From NCBI RefSeq assembly GCF_900478135.1, contig NZ_LS483470.1, forward strand, positions 2,724,501 to 2,788,500: a stretch of DNA of 64,000 nt. The letters run 5' to 3'. Positions 27,267 to 36,318 of the stretch are shown here, piece after piece. The number at the start of each line of letters is the position of its first letter. Position 1 is the stretch's first letter. The notes beneath the pieces were generated by a model. That model had not been told where the DNA came from. It saw only the letters and a list, made by a program, of their open reading frames with translations, and ran no database searches. This DNA is from Leminorella richardii (lineage in GTDB: Bacteria; Pseudomonadota; Gammaproteobacteria; Enterobacterales; Enterobacteriaceae). The position numbers and the translations under genes are program-made.

Positions 27267-28731
27267 GATTTTCCTCGTTTGTATTTATTGACTGTAACTT
27301 TAAATCTGCTAATCGGCGCGCCACGCGCCCAATGTTTCCAGCGCCCTGCATCAGCACCAGATCGCCGCCGCGCACAACCTGCGACAGCATCTGCGGCAGT
27401 TCGTCCGCGTTGGTCACTAAAATAGGATCCAGCTTGCCGCGGCCGCGAATAGTGCGACACAGAGAGCGGCTGTCCGCGCCGGGGATCGGCGGCTCGCCTG
27501 CGGAATAAACGTCAAGCATAAACAGCACGTCAACCTGAGACAGTACGTTAGCAAAATCGTCATACAGGTCGCGGGTGCGAGTATAGCGGTGAGGCTGGAA
27601 CACCATCACCAGACGGCGCTCTTTCCAACCGGCTCTGGCGGCTTTGATAGTCACGTCCACTTCGCTAGGGTGATGGCCGTAGTCATCAACCAGCATGATG
27701 TCGCCGTCTTCCCTCTCGAAGCTGCCCAAGAAGTCAAACCGCCGACCGGTTCCCTGGAAGTTAGCCAGCGCCCTGATGATCGCCTCGTCTTCGATCCCCT
27801 CTTCCGTCGCTGTCGCAACAGCCGCCGCGGCGTTCAGCGCGTTGTGGCGGCCAGGGGCATTAAGCATAACCTTCAGATCGCTGCGATCCTGACGGCAAAG
27901 AGTGAAGAACCCTTGAGAGCGAACCTGCTCGTAGTCTTTTACCCTGACGTCCGCATCTTCGCTAAAGCCGTAGGTAATGACCTGACGCCCAACCTGAGGT
28001 ATTAATTCGCGCACGACCGGATCGTCAATACACATGACTGCACGACCGTAGAACGGCAGGTTGTGTAAAAACGTAATAAACGTCTGCTTCAGATTTTCGA
28101 AGTCGCCCTGATAGGTATCCATGTGGTCGGCTTCAATGTTCGTGACAATCGCAACCATCGGCTGCAAGTGCAGGAACGAAGCGTCGCTTTCATCAGCTTC
28201 AGCAATCAGGTAGCGGCTGCAGCCCAGCGCGGCGTGAGTGCCTGCGGCTTTTACCAGACCGCCGTTAACGAAGGTCGGATCCAGACCGGCCTGTGCATAG
28301 ATGCCCGTAACCATCGCCGTAGTGGTCGTCTTACCGTGTGTACCGGCAATAGCGATACCGTGACGAAAGCGCATGATCTCTGCCAGCATTTCTGCACGGC
28401 GGATAACCGGAATGCGCGCTTCCCGAGCGGCAACCACTTCAACGTTGTCTGCCGGGATCGCCGTAGAAACCACAACGACGCTGGCACCCAGCACGTTTTC
28501 CGGGCGATGGTTGAAATGAATTTCAGCCCCTAGCTCGCTCAGCTGCTGCGTGACCGCGTTCGGCGCCAGATCGGAACCGCTGATGTGATACCCTTCGTTG
28601 GCCAGCACCTCAGCAATGCCCCCCATACCCGCGCCGCCGATGCCGACAAAATGGATATGCCGAACCCGGCGCATTTCAGGCACCATGGTGCGAAGCTTTG
28701 CTAGTCGCTGTCTGTCTACACACTCGTTCAC
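27259..28731 (-). CDS. murC: UDP-N-acetylmuramate--L-alanine ligase
   Basis: Adds the first residue, L-Ala, to UDP-MurNAc in the cytoplasm. 490 residues (E. coli 491). The N-terminal UDP-binding HFVGIGGAGMGGIAEVL, the ATP P-loop AGTHGKTTTTAMV, the EADESDASFLHL metal motif and DDYGHHPSEVD are intact. The start at 28731 includes a short extension (MNECVDRQRLAKLRTMVPE) comparable to E. coli. It lies between murG and ddlB. Confidence 0.98.
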   Translation of the reverse strand: MNECVDRQRLAKLRTMVPEMRRVRHIHFVGIGGAGMGGIAEVLANEGYHISGSDLAPNAVTQQLSELGAEIHFNHRPENVLGASVVVVSTAIPADNVEVVAAREARIPVIRRAEMLAEIMRFRHGIAIAGTHGKTTTTAMVTGIYAQAGLDPTFVNGGLVKAAGTHAALGCSRYLIAEADESDASFLHLQPMVAIVTNIEADHMDTYQGDFENLKQTFITFLHNLPFYGRAVMCIDDPVVRELIPQVGRQVITYGFSEDADVRVKDYEQVRSQGFFTLCRQDRSDLKVMLNAPGRHNALNAAAAVATATEEGIEDEAIIRALANFQGTGRRFDFLGSFEREDGDIMLVDDYGHHPSEVDVTIKAARAGWKERRLVMVFQPHRYTRTRDLYDDFANVLSQVDVLFMLDVYSAGEPPIPGADSRSLCRTIRGRGKLDPILVTNADELPQMLSQVVRGGDLVLMQGAGNIGRVARRLADLKLQSINTNEENHG

Positions 28732-28783
28732 TGTATTCTTTTTACTCTCGTTAACCCGCGGGGATCGCCCGCAAAAATCTCAT

Positions 28784-29842
28784 TTATTTAGCGACGCTTT
28801 TAACCACGTCGGCCACTCGCTGAGTGGCATCGGGAATCGCTATTGTTTTCGCCTGCATCGCCATCGCTAAAAGGCCAGAGCGGTTAAGCTCCTCCAGCGC
28901 AACGGTGAGCGTATCGACGTTAAACTGTGGCTGTTCAATAATCTTCGCCGCTCCGGCTTTTTCCAGCGGCAGCGCGTTCCAGTACTGCTGGCGATCTTTA
29001 TGCATAAAGGGCACAAAAATGGCCGGGAGCCCCGCCGCCGCAATCTCGCTAACGGTTAGAGCACCGGAACGACAAACGACAACGTCAGCCCATTCATAGG
29101 CAGACGCCATGTCGTCAATAAATTCAGTAATTTTATGGTGGGTCATCCCACGCTGCTCGTAGTCTTTCTGAACGCTTTCCTGCGAGCCTTTTCCTACCTG
29201 ATGCCAAATGGCGATTTTGTCACCCAGCCGCTCAGCGGCCTGAGGAACCGTTTGGTTCAACACGCGAGCGCCCTGGCTGCCGCCCACGACGAGTACGCGA
29301 ATAGGCCCGCTGCGTTCAGACAGGCGAACCTCCGGTGCTGGTAAAGCCAGCACGTCAGTGCGTACCGGGTTACCCACGACGTCCGCATTCGGAAACGCGC
29401 CGGGAAACGCCTGTAGGACACGAGTAGCAATTTTAGCCAGCCAGCGGTTAGTTAAGCCCGCAATGCCGTTCTGTTCATGGAGCACCACAGGAATGCCGCA
29501 GCGCCACGCAGCCAGCCCACCGGGGCCAGACACATAGCCTCCCATGCCGAGCACCACATCAGGCTGGTAGTTGCGCATAATGGCCTTTGCCTGACGAACC
29601 GCGCGGAAGATGCGAAACGGCGCGAGCAGCTGCGCAACAATACCCTTACCGCGAAGGCCGGAGATAGTAATGAAGTCAATCTCGATTCCGTGTTTAGGCA
29701 CCAGATCTGCTTCCATTCTGTCCGCTGTACCCAACCAGCGAACCTCCCAGCCCTGCGCCATCAGGTCGTGCGCGACAGCCAGACCGGGGAATACGTGCCC
29801 GCCAGTGCCACCCGCCATAACCATTAAACGCTTCTGCTTCAT
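28784..29842 (-). CDS. murG: UDP-GlcNAc transferase MurG (lipid II synthase)
   Basis: Membrane-associated GT28 glycosyltransferase that converts lipid I to lipid II. 352 residues from 29842 (E. coli 355). I use MKQKRLMVMAGGTGGHVFPG, since this ATG overlaps the ftsW stop (ATGA); the frame extends nine codons further without family match. GGTGGH near the N terminus, GGYVSGPGGLAAW and GGSQGARVLNQ are the substrate-binding G loops, and CRSGALTVSEIAAAGLP is the UDP-GlcNAc site. Confidence 0.97.
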   Translation of the reverse strand: MKQKRLMVMAGGTGGHVFPGLAVAHDLMAQGWEVRWLGTADRMEADLVPKHGIEIDFITISGLRGKGIVAQLLAPFRIFRAVRQAKAIMRNYQPDVVLGMGGYVSGPGGLAAWRCGIPVVLHEQNGIAGLTNRWLAKIATRVLQAFPGAFPNADVVGNPVRTDVLALPAPEVRLSERSGPIRVLVVGGSQGARVLNQTVPQAAERLGDKIAIWHQVGKGSQESVQKDYEQRGMTHHKITEFIDDMASAYEWADVVVCRSGALTVSEIAAAGLPAIFVPFMHKDRQQYWNALPLEKAGAAKIIEQPQFNVDTLTVALEELNRSGLLAMAMQAKTIAIPDATQRVADVVKSVAK

Positions 29843-31047
29843 CGAGAACCCCTTACGTGCGCCTGGCAATTAACCAAACGCGTTTCATAATCTATTCGCA
29901 GCAGCAGCACCAGCGCCACTGACATCACCAACAGGCTCGAACCACCGTAGCTGATAAGCGGCAGGGTCAGCCCCTTGGTTGGCAGAATTCCCGCCGAAGC
30001 GCCCACGTTAACCAAAGATTGGAAGCTAAACCACAGGCCGATTTCACAGGCTAAAAATCCGGCGAACCGCTGATTGGCTTCTAGCGCGCGGCGCCCAATC
30101 TGCATCGCTCTAAAAGCGACGAAGAATACCATTAAGAGCACTAAAACCACACCCAAATAGCCCAATTCTTCACCAATAATGGCAAAAATGAAGTCGGTGT
30201 GGGCTTCTGGCAGGTATTCCAGCTTCTGAACCGAGTTGCCTAGCCCCTGCCCCCAGAGCTCGCCTCGGCCAAACGCCATCAAAGACTGAGTCAGCTGATA
30301 ACCGGCACCAAAAGGGTCTGCCCACGGATCCCAGAACGACGTTACCCGGCGTAGACGATAAGGCTCAGCAATAATCAGCAGCACCACTGCAAACACGCCG
30401 GAGCCGATAATCGCCAAGAACTGCCACAGCTTGGCACCGGCTAAAAACAGAACGCCTAGAGTGGTCACAAACAGCACGATAACCGTCCCTAGGTCAGGCT
30501 GCGCCAGAAGAAGCACGGCCAGCACCACCATCACGCCCATCGGCTTACAGAAGCCCCAAAAATTGTTGCGAACTTCGTCAACCTTACGAACTAAATAGCT
30601 GGCCAGATAGAAAAACAGCGCCAGCTTTGACAGCTCCGCAGGCTGGATCCTCAGCAGACCTAAGTCAATCCAGCGGGATGCTCCTTTAACCGAACTGCCT
30701 ACAACCAGAACCACGAGCAGCATCAGAATCGCGATCATCAGGATGACCGGACTGTATTTCTGCCACAGCGACAGCGGGATGCGAATGGCCACCAGCGCAA
30801 CGATAAAGGCTAAGCCGATATAGACCGCATCACGCTTAGCAAAGAAGAACGGGTCATCTGTATAGCGCTGAGCAATGGGCATCGATGCCGACGTCACCAT
30901 AATAAAACCAACAATCGCCAGACCAAACGTGAACCACAGCAAAGTGCGATCGTACATCACGTCGCAGTCTGCTGCGCTGTTCTGGCGACTGCCGTTGACC
31001 CACTGAGTAAAGCGAGCCAAAGGCTGGTTAAAACTCAACAGGCTCAT
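29839..31047 (-). CDS. ftsW: SEDS peptidoglycan glycosyltransferase FtsW
   Basis: Septal lipid II polymerase that works with FtsI. 402 residues (E. coli 414), about ten membrane helices. SEDS features are visible: GASRWIDLGLLRIQPAELSK near residue 130, AQPDLGTVIV, and LPEAHTDFIFAIIGEELG, then PTKGLTLPLISYGGSSLL. It follows murD directly (no gap) and overlaps murG. Confidence 0.97.
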   Translation of the reverse strand: MSLLSFNQPLARFTQWVNGSRQNSAADCDVMYDRTLLWFTFGLAIVGFIMVTSASMPIAQRYTDDPFFFAKRDAVYIGLAFIVALVAIRIPLSLWQKYSPVILMIAILMLLVVLVVGSSVKGASRWIDLGLLRIQPAELSKLALFFYLASYLVRKVDEVRNNFWGFCKPMGVMVVLAVLLLAQPDLGTVIVLFVTTLGVLFLAGAKLWQFLAIIGSGVFAVVLLIIAEPYRLRRVTSFWDPWADPFGAGYQLTQSLMAFGRGELWGQGLGNSVQKLEYLPEAHTDFIFAIIGEELGYLGVVLVLLMVFFVAFRAMQIGRRALEANQRFAGFLACEIGLWFSFQSLVNVGASAGILPTKGLTLPLISYGGSSLLVMSVALVLLLRIDYETRLVNCQAHVRGSR

Positions 31048-32367
31048 TTAGCCTAACTCCTGAGCCAGACGGGCAAACTCGTGCCCTCTCAGCTCGTAAT
31101 TTTTGAACTGATCCAGACTGGCGCAAGCAGGCGATAGCAGCACCGTGTCCCCAGGCTTCACGCGACTGGCGATCTTCGCCATTGCTTCTGCCATAGTTTC
31201 CGTCATTTCGGCAATTTCCGGGCGCAGGTTAAACAGCGCCTCACGGTCTCTGCCGAAACAGTAAATACGCACACGATCCCCCATCAGGTGGGAACGCAAA
31301 GAAGAGAAATCGGCCGACTTACCGTCACCGCCTAACAGCAGGTGCAGCACGCCCTCAACCTGAATGCCGTTAAGCGCCGCTTCCGTACTGCCGACGTTGG
31401 TTGCTTTAGAGTCGTTAATCCAGCGCACGCCGCCGTTATCCCATATCAGCTGGAAGCGATGCTCCAGACCGCGAAATTCGGTAAGCGCCTGCAGGCTGGA
31501 TGCTCTCGGCAGGCCAACAGCGTCAGCCAGCGCCAGTGCCGCCAGCGCATTTAGGTAGTTATGCTGACCAACAACCTTCATTTCTGCGGTGTTCAACACC
31601 TTTTCACCGCGAACCCGCAGCCAGGTTTCACCCTGTTGACGACTAAGGTGGTAATCACCGATATCCACGCCAAAGCTGACGCAGCGTTCATCGGCGCCGT
31701 GCAGCGGCATGGTAAGCGCGTCGTCTGCGTTAACCACACAAACCTTTGCATCGTTATAAATGCGCAGCTTGGCTTCACGGTACTGGCTCATTCCCAGCGG
31801 ATAGCGATCCATGTGGTCTTCAGTGACGTTAAGAATCGTTGCTGCCGCCGCATTCAGGTTTGAGGTGGTTTCCAACTGGAAACTGGACAGCTCCAGCACG
31901 TACAGCTGGCATTCGTCATTCAGTAGAGAAAGCGCCACCTGACCAAGGTTGCCGCCTACGCCAACCTGCCAACCTGCCGCCTTCGCCATGTCCCCTACCA
32001 GAGTGGTAACGGTGCTTTTACCGTTGGATCCGGTAATCGCGACGATTGGCGCCTGCGCTTCGCGACAAAATAGCTCAATGTCGCCAACAATTTCGATACC
32101 GGCTGCCGCAGCCTCTTTGAGTACGGGCGTCGCCAGCGCGATACCCGGGCTAACCACCAGCAGATCTGCCTCTAGGATCCAGTCACGGTTCAGGCTGCCT
32201 GCGTGACACTCAACGCCTTCAGGAAGCTTGTCCATTCCCGGCGGTGCTGCGCGGGTATCCATGACGCGAGGCGTCACGCCGCGCGACGTAAAGTAATCGA
32301 CACAGGATAAGCCTGTGAGGCCTAGTCCGATGATAACAACCTGTTTATCCTGATAGTCGATTGCCAT
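31048..32367 (-). CDS. murD: UDP-N-acetylmuramoyl-L-alanine--D-glutamate ligase
   Basis: Adds D-Glu to UDP-MurNAc-L-Ala. 439 residues (E. coli 438). N-terminal VVIIGLGLTGLSCVDYF binds the uracil moiety; the P-loop is ITGSNGKSTVTTLV, with LELSSFQLETT and LNVTEDHMDRY in the central domain and LLLGGDGKSADFS and LLSPACASLDQF in the C-terminal domain. It sits between mraY (2 bp) and ftsW (0 bp). Confidence 0.98.
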   Translation of the reverse strand: MAIDYQDKQVVIIGLGLTGLSCVDYFTSRGVTPRVMDTRAAPPGMDKLPEGVECHAGSLNRDWILEADLLVVSPGIALATPVLKEAAAAGIEIVGDIELFCREAQAPIVAITGSNGKSTVTTLVGDMAKAAGWQVGVGGNLGQVALSLLNDECQLYVLELSSFQLETTSNLNAAAATILNVTEDHMDRYPLGMSQYREAKLRIYNDAKVCVVNADDALTMPLHGADERCVSFGVDIGDYHLSRQQGETWLRVRGEKVLNTAEMKVVGQHNYLNALAALALADAVGLPRASSLQALTEFRGLEHRFQLIWDNGGVRWINDSKATNVGSTEAALNGIQVEGVLHLLLGGDGKSADFSSLRSHLMGDRVRIYCFGRDREALFNLRPEIAEMTETMAEAMAKIASRVKPGDTVLLSPACASLDQFKNYELRGHEFARLAQELG

Positions 32368-32369
32368 AG

Positions 32370-33452
32370 TTAACGTACCTTAAGTGTGGCTAAGCCAATT
32401 AACACCAGCATTAGGGAGATGATCCAAAAGCGCACGATAACGCGCGGCTCCGGCCAGCCCTTAAGCTCATAGTGGTGGTGGATCGGCGCCATACGGAAAA
32501 TGCGCTGCCCGCGCAATTTGAATGAGCCAACCTGTAGAATCACTGACAGCGTTTCCACGACGAACACGCCGCCCATAATGACCAGCAGGAACTCCTGACG
32601 CAGCAGCACCGCTAAAATACCCAGCGCGCCGCCGAGAGCCAAAGAGCCGACGTCACCCATAAAGACCTGCGCCGGATAGGTGTTAAACCACAGGAAGCCC
32701 AAACCAGCACCGATAATAGCGGTACAGAAAATAACAAGCTCGCCCGCGTGGCGGATGTAAGGGATGTGCAGGTAGGCGGCAAAGTTGACGTTACCGGTTG
32801 CCCACGCTACTAAACCAAGGCCCGCAGCAACAAACACCGTCGGCATAATCGCCAGCCCGTCTAGGCCGTCCGTCAGGTTGACCGCGTTACTGGTACCGAC
32901 GATAACAAAGTAGGACAGCAGAATATAAAACGCCCCCAGCTGAGGCATGACGTCTTTGAAAAATGGCACCACCAGCTGTGTGGCGGCAGTATCTTTACCT
33001 GCGGCATACATAGCAAATGATACAGCCAGCGCAATGACTGACTGCCAGAAGTACTTCCAGCGGGCAATCAGCCCTTTGGTGTCTTTGCGCACAACCTTAC
33101 GGTAGTCATCAACAAATCCGATAGCGCCGTAGCCCAGCAGCACAAACAGCGCACACCAGATATAAGGGTTACCCAGATTGGCCCACAGCAGAACCGATAC
33201 GGTAATCGACGCAAGAATCATAATGCCGCCCATTGTCGGCGTGCCGCGCTTGCTGAAGTGAGATTCTGGACCGTCGTTTCGCACGACTTGACCAATCTGA
33301 AGCTTCTGCAAATAGGCAATCAGTCGTGGCCCCATCCATAAAGAAATGAACAGCGCAGTCAGCAGGCTGACGACGGCGCGAAACGTCAAATAGGAAAAGA
33401 CGTTAAAGCCGGAATAAAGAGAGGCCAATAGATCGGCCAGCCATACTAACAT
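32370..33452 (-). CDS. mraY: phospho-MurNAc-pentapeptide transferase MraY
   Basis: Polytopic inner-membrane enzyme that transfers phospho-MurNAc-pentapeptide to undecaprenyl phosphate, giving lipid I. 360 residues, the E. coli length. Conserved acidic motifs are GFVDDYRKVVRKDTKGL and NLTDGLDGLAIMPT; the C-terminal loop is RIFRMAPIHHHYELKGWPE. It overlaps murF by 7 bases. All catalytic residues that I can check are present. Confidence 0.98.
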   Translation of the reverse strand: MLVWLADLLASLYSGFNVFSYLTFRAVVSLLTALFISLWMGPRLIAYLQKLQIGQVVRNDGPESHFSKRGTPTMGGIMILASITVSVLLWANLGNPYIWCALFVLLGYGAIGFVDDYRKVVRKDTKGLIARWKYFWQSVIALAVSFAMYAAGKDTAATQLVVPFFKDVMPQLGAFYILLSYFVIVGTSNAVNLTDGLDGLAIMPTVFVAAGLGLVAWATGNVNFAAYLHIPYIRHAGELVIFCTAIIGAGLGFLWFNTYPAQVFMGDVGSLALGGALGILAVLLRQEFLLVIMGGVFVVETLSVILQVGSFKLRGQRIFRMAPIHHHYELKGWPEPRVIVRFWIISLMLVLIGLATLKVR

Positions 33453-34822
33453 TGAACTATCTCCTGTACTCGGTGCACAACCTGCTCCATCGCAGAGCTG
33501 CGTGACCCCTTAACTAATATCGTTATCACTGCGTGCTCAGACAGCAGCTGCTTTAAACGCTGGGCAACCGCTTCTTTATCCTGAAGATGTTCACCACGCC
33601 CGCTGGCTGCACTTATCGTTTCGCTAAGTGTGCCAACGCTCAGCACTTTATCCACACCGGCAAGGCGAGCCGCCTCACCAACCTGACGATGACACTCAGC
33701 TGCGTCATCACCCAATTCACCCATATCGCCCACGACCATGACGCGGTAGCCAGGCATAGTCGCCAGCGTTTGCGCAGCGGCAGTCATAGACCCAACGTTA
33801 GCGTTATAGCTGTCGTCTAACAGCAGCTTTCCCTCACCTAATGAAAGGGGAAACAGCCTGCCGGGAACGGCGCCAAGGGTTGCTAATCCGGCTTTCACTG
33901 ATTCCAGCGTTGCCCCTACAGACAGCGCCAGTGCAGCAGCAGCCAGTGCGTTCGCCACGTTGTGAGGCCCCGGCAGAGGCAGCGTAACGTCTATCTCACC
34001 CAGCGGCGTATGCATTAAAAACTGTGAGCCCAGCGGGGTTGCCGTTACTCGGGTCGCATAAAAGTCGACGCCTTCGGTTTGCTGCCCGGAAAATAACCAG
34101 ACTCGCTTATTCGCCAGCGCATCGCGCCAGCCGTCCAGATCGTTGCTGTCAGCGTTAACAATCGCGACACCGTCAACAGGCAGACCGCCAAAAATTTCGC
34201 CCTTCGCCTTCGCGACGCCCGCCAGTGAGCCAAAGCCCTCTAGGTGAGCCGCTGCCAGGTTATTGACCAGAGCGGTTTCCGGCTGAGCCAAATTCACCGT
34301 ATAGGCAATTTCACCCGCGTGATTAGCGCCCAACTCAATCACTGCAAAGCGATGAGACTTGGTCAGACGCAGCAGCGTCAGCGGCGCGCCGATGTCGTTA
34401 TTCAGGTTTCCGGCGGTATAAAGCACCTCGCCACACTGCTGTAGAATCGCCGCCGTCATCTCTTTGACGCTGGTTTTCCCAGAGGAGCCGGTCAGCGCTA
34501 CTACTCTGGCTGGCACCTGCTGCCTCACCCAGGCTCCTAGAAGCCCCAGCGCGATGCGGGTGTCTTTCACTTCAATTTGCGCGATATCAAGAGGCAGGTG
34601 GTGGTCTACCACCAGCGCCGCCGCACCTTTCTTTATCGCCTCGGCAGCAAAGTCGTGCGCGTCAAAGCGCTCGCCCTTCAGTGCAATAAACAGGCTGCCT
34701 TCTTCAACTTTGCGCGTATCAGTAACGACCGACGTAAACTGACGCCCGATGATATCCTGCGTTCCGGCGATCAGCCTGCCGTCAACGGCGGCCGCCAGCT
34801 GAACTAGCGTTGCCGGGATCAT
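33446..34822 (-). CDS. murF: UDP-MurNAc-tripeptide--D-alanyl-D-alanine ligase
   Basis: Adds the D-Ala-D-Ala made by Ddl to the UDP-MurNAc tripeptide. 458 residues (E. coli 452). The P-loop is ALTGSSGKTSVKEM, followed by NLNNDIGAPLTLL, ELGANHAGEI and LDDSYNANVGSMTAA. The start overlaps the murE stop by ATGA. The protein ends VVHRVQEIVQC and is full length. Confidence 0.97.
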   Translation of the reverse strand: MIPATLVQLAAAVDGRLIAGTQDIIGRQFTSVVTDTRKVEEGSLFIALKGERFDAHDFAAEAIKKGAAALVVDHHLPLDIAQIEVKDTRIALGLLGAWVRQQVPARVVALTGSSGKTSVKEMTAAILQQCGEVLYTAGNLNNDIGAPLTLLRLTKSHRFAVIELGANHAGEIAYTVNLAQPETALVNNLAAAHLEGFGSLAGVAKAKGEIFGGLPVDGVAIVNADSNDLDGWRDALANKRVWLFSGQQTEGVDFYATRVTATPLGSQFLMHTPLGEIDVTLPLPGPHNVANALAAAALALSVGATLESVKAGLATLGAVPGRLFPLSLGEGKLLLDDSYNANVGSMTAAAQTLATMPGYRVMVVGDMGELGDDAAECHRQVGEAARLAGVDKVLSVGTLSETISAASGRGEHLQDKEAVAQRLKQLLSEHAVITILVKGSRSSAMEQVVHRVQEIVQC

Positions 34823-36318
34823 GCTAATACCCCTTTCGCCATGCCAAGCAGGCTGGCGACAGTTTCTCTATCCGAATAGTCCAGCTTGCGAGTGCCAATA
34901 ATTTGGTAGTCCTCATGGCCTTTACCGGCAATAAGCACCACATCATCCTTTCCGGCCTGCATTATAGCGCTAGCCACAGCTTCAGCCCGCCCAGAAATGG
35001 CCCGAGCACGACCTGCATCAATAAAACCGGTTAAAATGTCCGCCACGATATCTTTTGGCTCTTCGCTGCGCGGGTTATCGTCGGTTACAACAACGCGATC
35101 CGCCAGCCGTTCGGCAACGCCGCCCATTAACGGACGTTTGCCCCGATCTCGATCGCCGCCACAGCCAAATACACACCAAAGCTCACCTTTACAGTGCAGG
35201 CGAGCGGCCTCTAAAGCTTTTTCCAGCGCGTCCGGCGTGTGGGCATAGTCAACCACCACCGTTGGACGACCCGGTGCACTAAAAACTTCCATCCGACCGC
35301 ATACCGGCTCAAGCTGGGCAGTTGTCTCGACCAGCTCAGAAATCTCATACCCCAGCACCAACATGACGCCAAAGGCCACCAGCAGGTTGCTGACGTTGAA
35401 TGCGCCCATTAGGCGGCTTTCCAGCACCCCGGCACCCCAGCTTGAATCAAAGGATACCGTGGCGCCGTTATCGTGATAGCTAACCTGTGAGGCCTTCAGC
35501 CAGCGGCCGCGCCAGTCTGCGGGAAGGTTGTCCTCCATGGTGACCGCTACTGCGTCCGGCATATCCGCTATGTGTCGCAGGCCAACGGAATCATCGACGT
35601 TGATGACTGCCTGCCCCACTTGATGCTCGTTAAACAGCCGCCACTTGGCCGCTTCGTACTCTTCCATACTTCCGTGGTAGTCCAGATGGTCACGGCTCAG
35701 GTTAGTAAAGGCGGCAGCGGCAAACTTCAGCGCGGCAACCCGAGCCTGCACCAGACCGTGAGAAGAGACTTCCATCGCGGTAAAGGTTGCGCCCGCCTTC
35801 GCCAGTTCGTTCAGCTCGCGCTGTACGTCAACGGCGGAGCCGGTGGTATTTTCACTTGGAATAACCTGTCCCAGCAGGCCGTTGCCTACTGTACCCATCA
35901 CCGCACTGCGCTCGCCCAACAGCTGGCTCCACTGCGCCAGAAGTTGAGTCGTAGTTGTTTTACCGTTCGTACCGGTCACGCCTACCAGCCGCATACGGGC
36001 CGATGGCTCGCTGTAAAAGCGCCCAGCAATCTCTGACAGTTTCTGATTCAACCCCTGGATATACACCACGGGAACACCGTGAGAGATAGTCACGCTGCCG
36101 TGTTCCGCTTCGCCTTCAGCTTCAGCGATAACCGCAGAAGCGCCCTGTGCGATAGCCTGAGCAATATAGCGACGACCGTCAGCCTGATGCCCTTTTACTG
36201 CCAAAAACAGATCCCCTGCCGCAGCCTGACGGCTGTCCAGCGTCATCTCTTTCAGGCGGCACTCTGGGACGTCAATACGCCACGGAGCAAGCAGATCTTT
36301 TAGGCTAAGACTCTCCAC
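34819..36318 (-). CDS. murE: UDP-MurNAc-L-Ala-D-Glu--meso-DAP ligase
   Basis: Adds meso-diaminopimelate to the peptidoglycan precursor. 499 residues (E. coli 495). The P-loop is GVTGTNGKTTTTQLLAQ, the central domain has MEVSSHGLVQ and TNLSRDHLDYHGS, and the DAP-selective motif DNPRSEEP is present, so the third residue is meso-DAP as in other Gram-negative bacteria. The start overlaps ftsI by 14 bases. Confidence 0.98.
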   Translation of the reverse strand: MESLSLKDLLAPWRIDVPECRLKEMTLDSRQAAAGDLFLAVKGHQADGRRYIAQAIAQGASAVIAEAEGEAEHGSVTISHGVPVVYIQGLNQKLSEIAGRFYSEPSARMRLVGVTGTNGKTTTTQLLAQWSQLLGERSAVMGTVGNGLLGQVIPSENTTGSAVDVQRELNELAKAGATFTAMEVSSHGLVQARVAALKFAAAAFTNLSRDHLDYHGSMEEYEAAKWRLFNEHQVGQAVINVDDSVGLRHIADMPDAVAVTMEDNLPADWRGRWLKASQVSYHDNGATVSFDSSWGAGVLESRLMGAFNVSNLLVAFGVMLVLGYEISELVETTAQLEPVCGRMEVFSAPGRPTVVVDYAHTPDALEKALEAARLHCKGELWCVFGCGGDRDRGKRPLMGGVAERLADRVVVTDDNPRSEEPKDIVADILTGFIDAGRARAISGRAEAVASAIMQAGKDDVVLIAGKGHEDYQIIGTRKLDYSDRETVASLLGMAKGVLA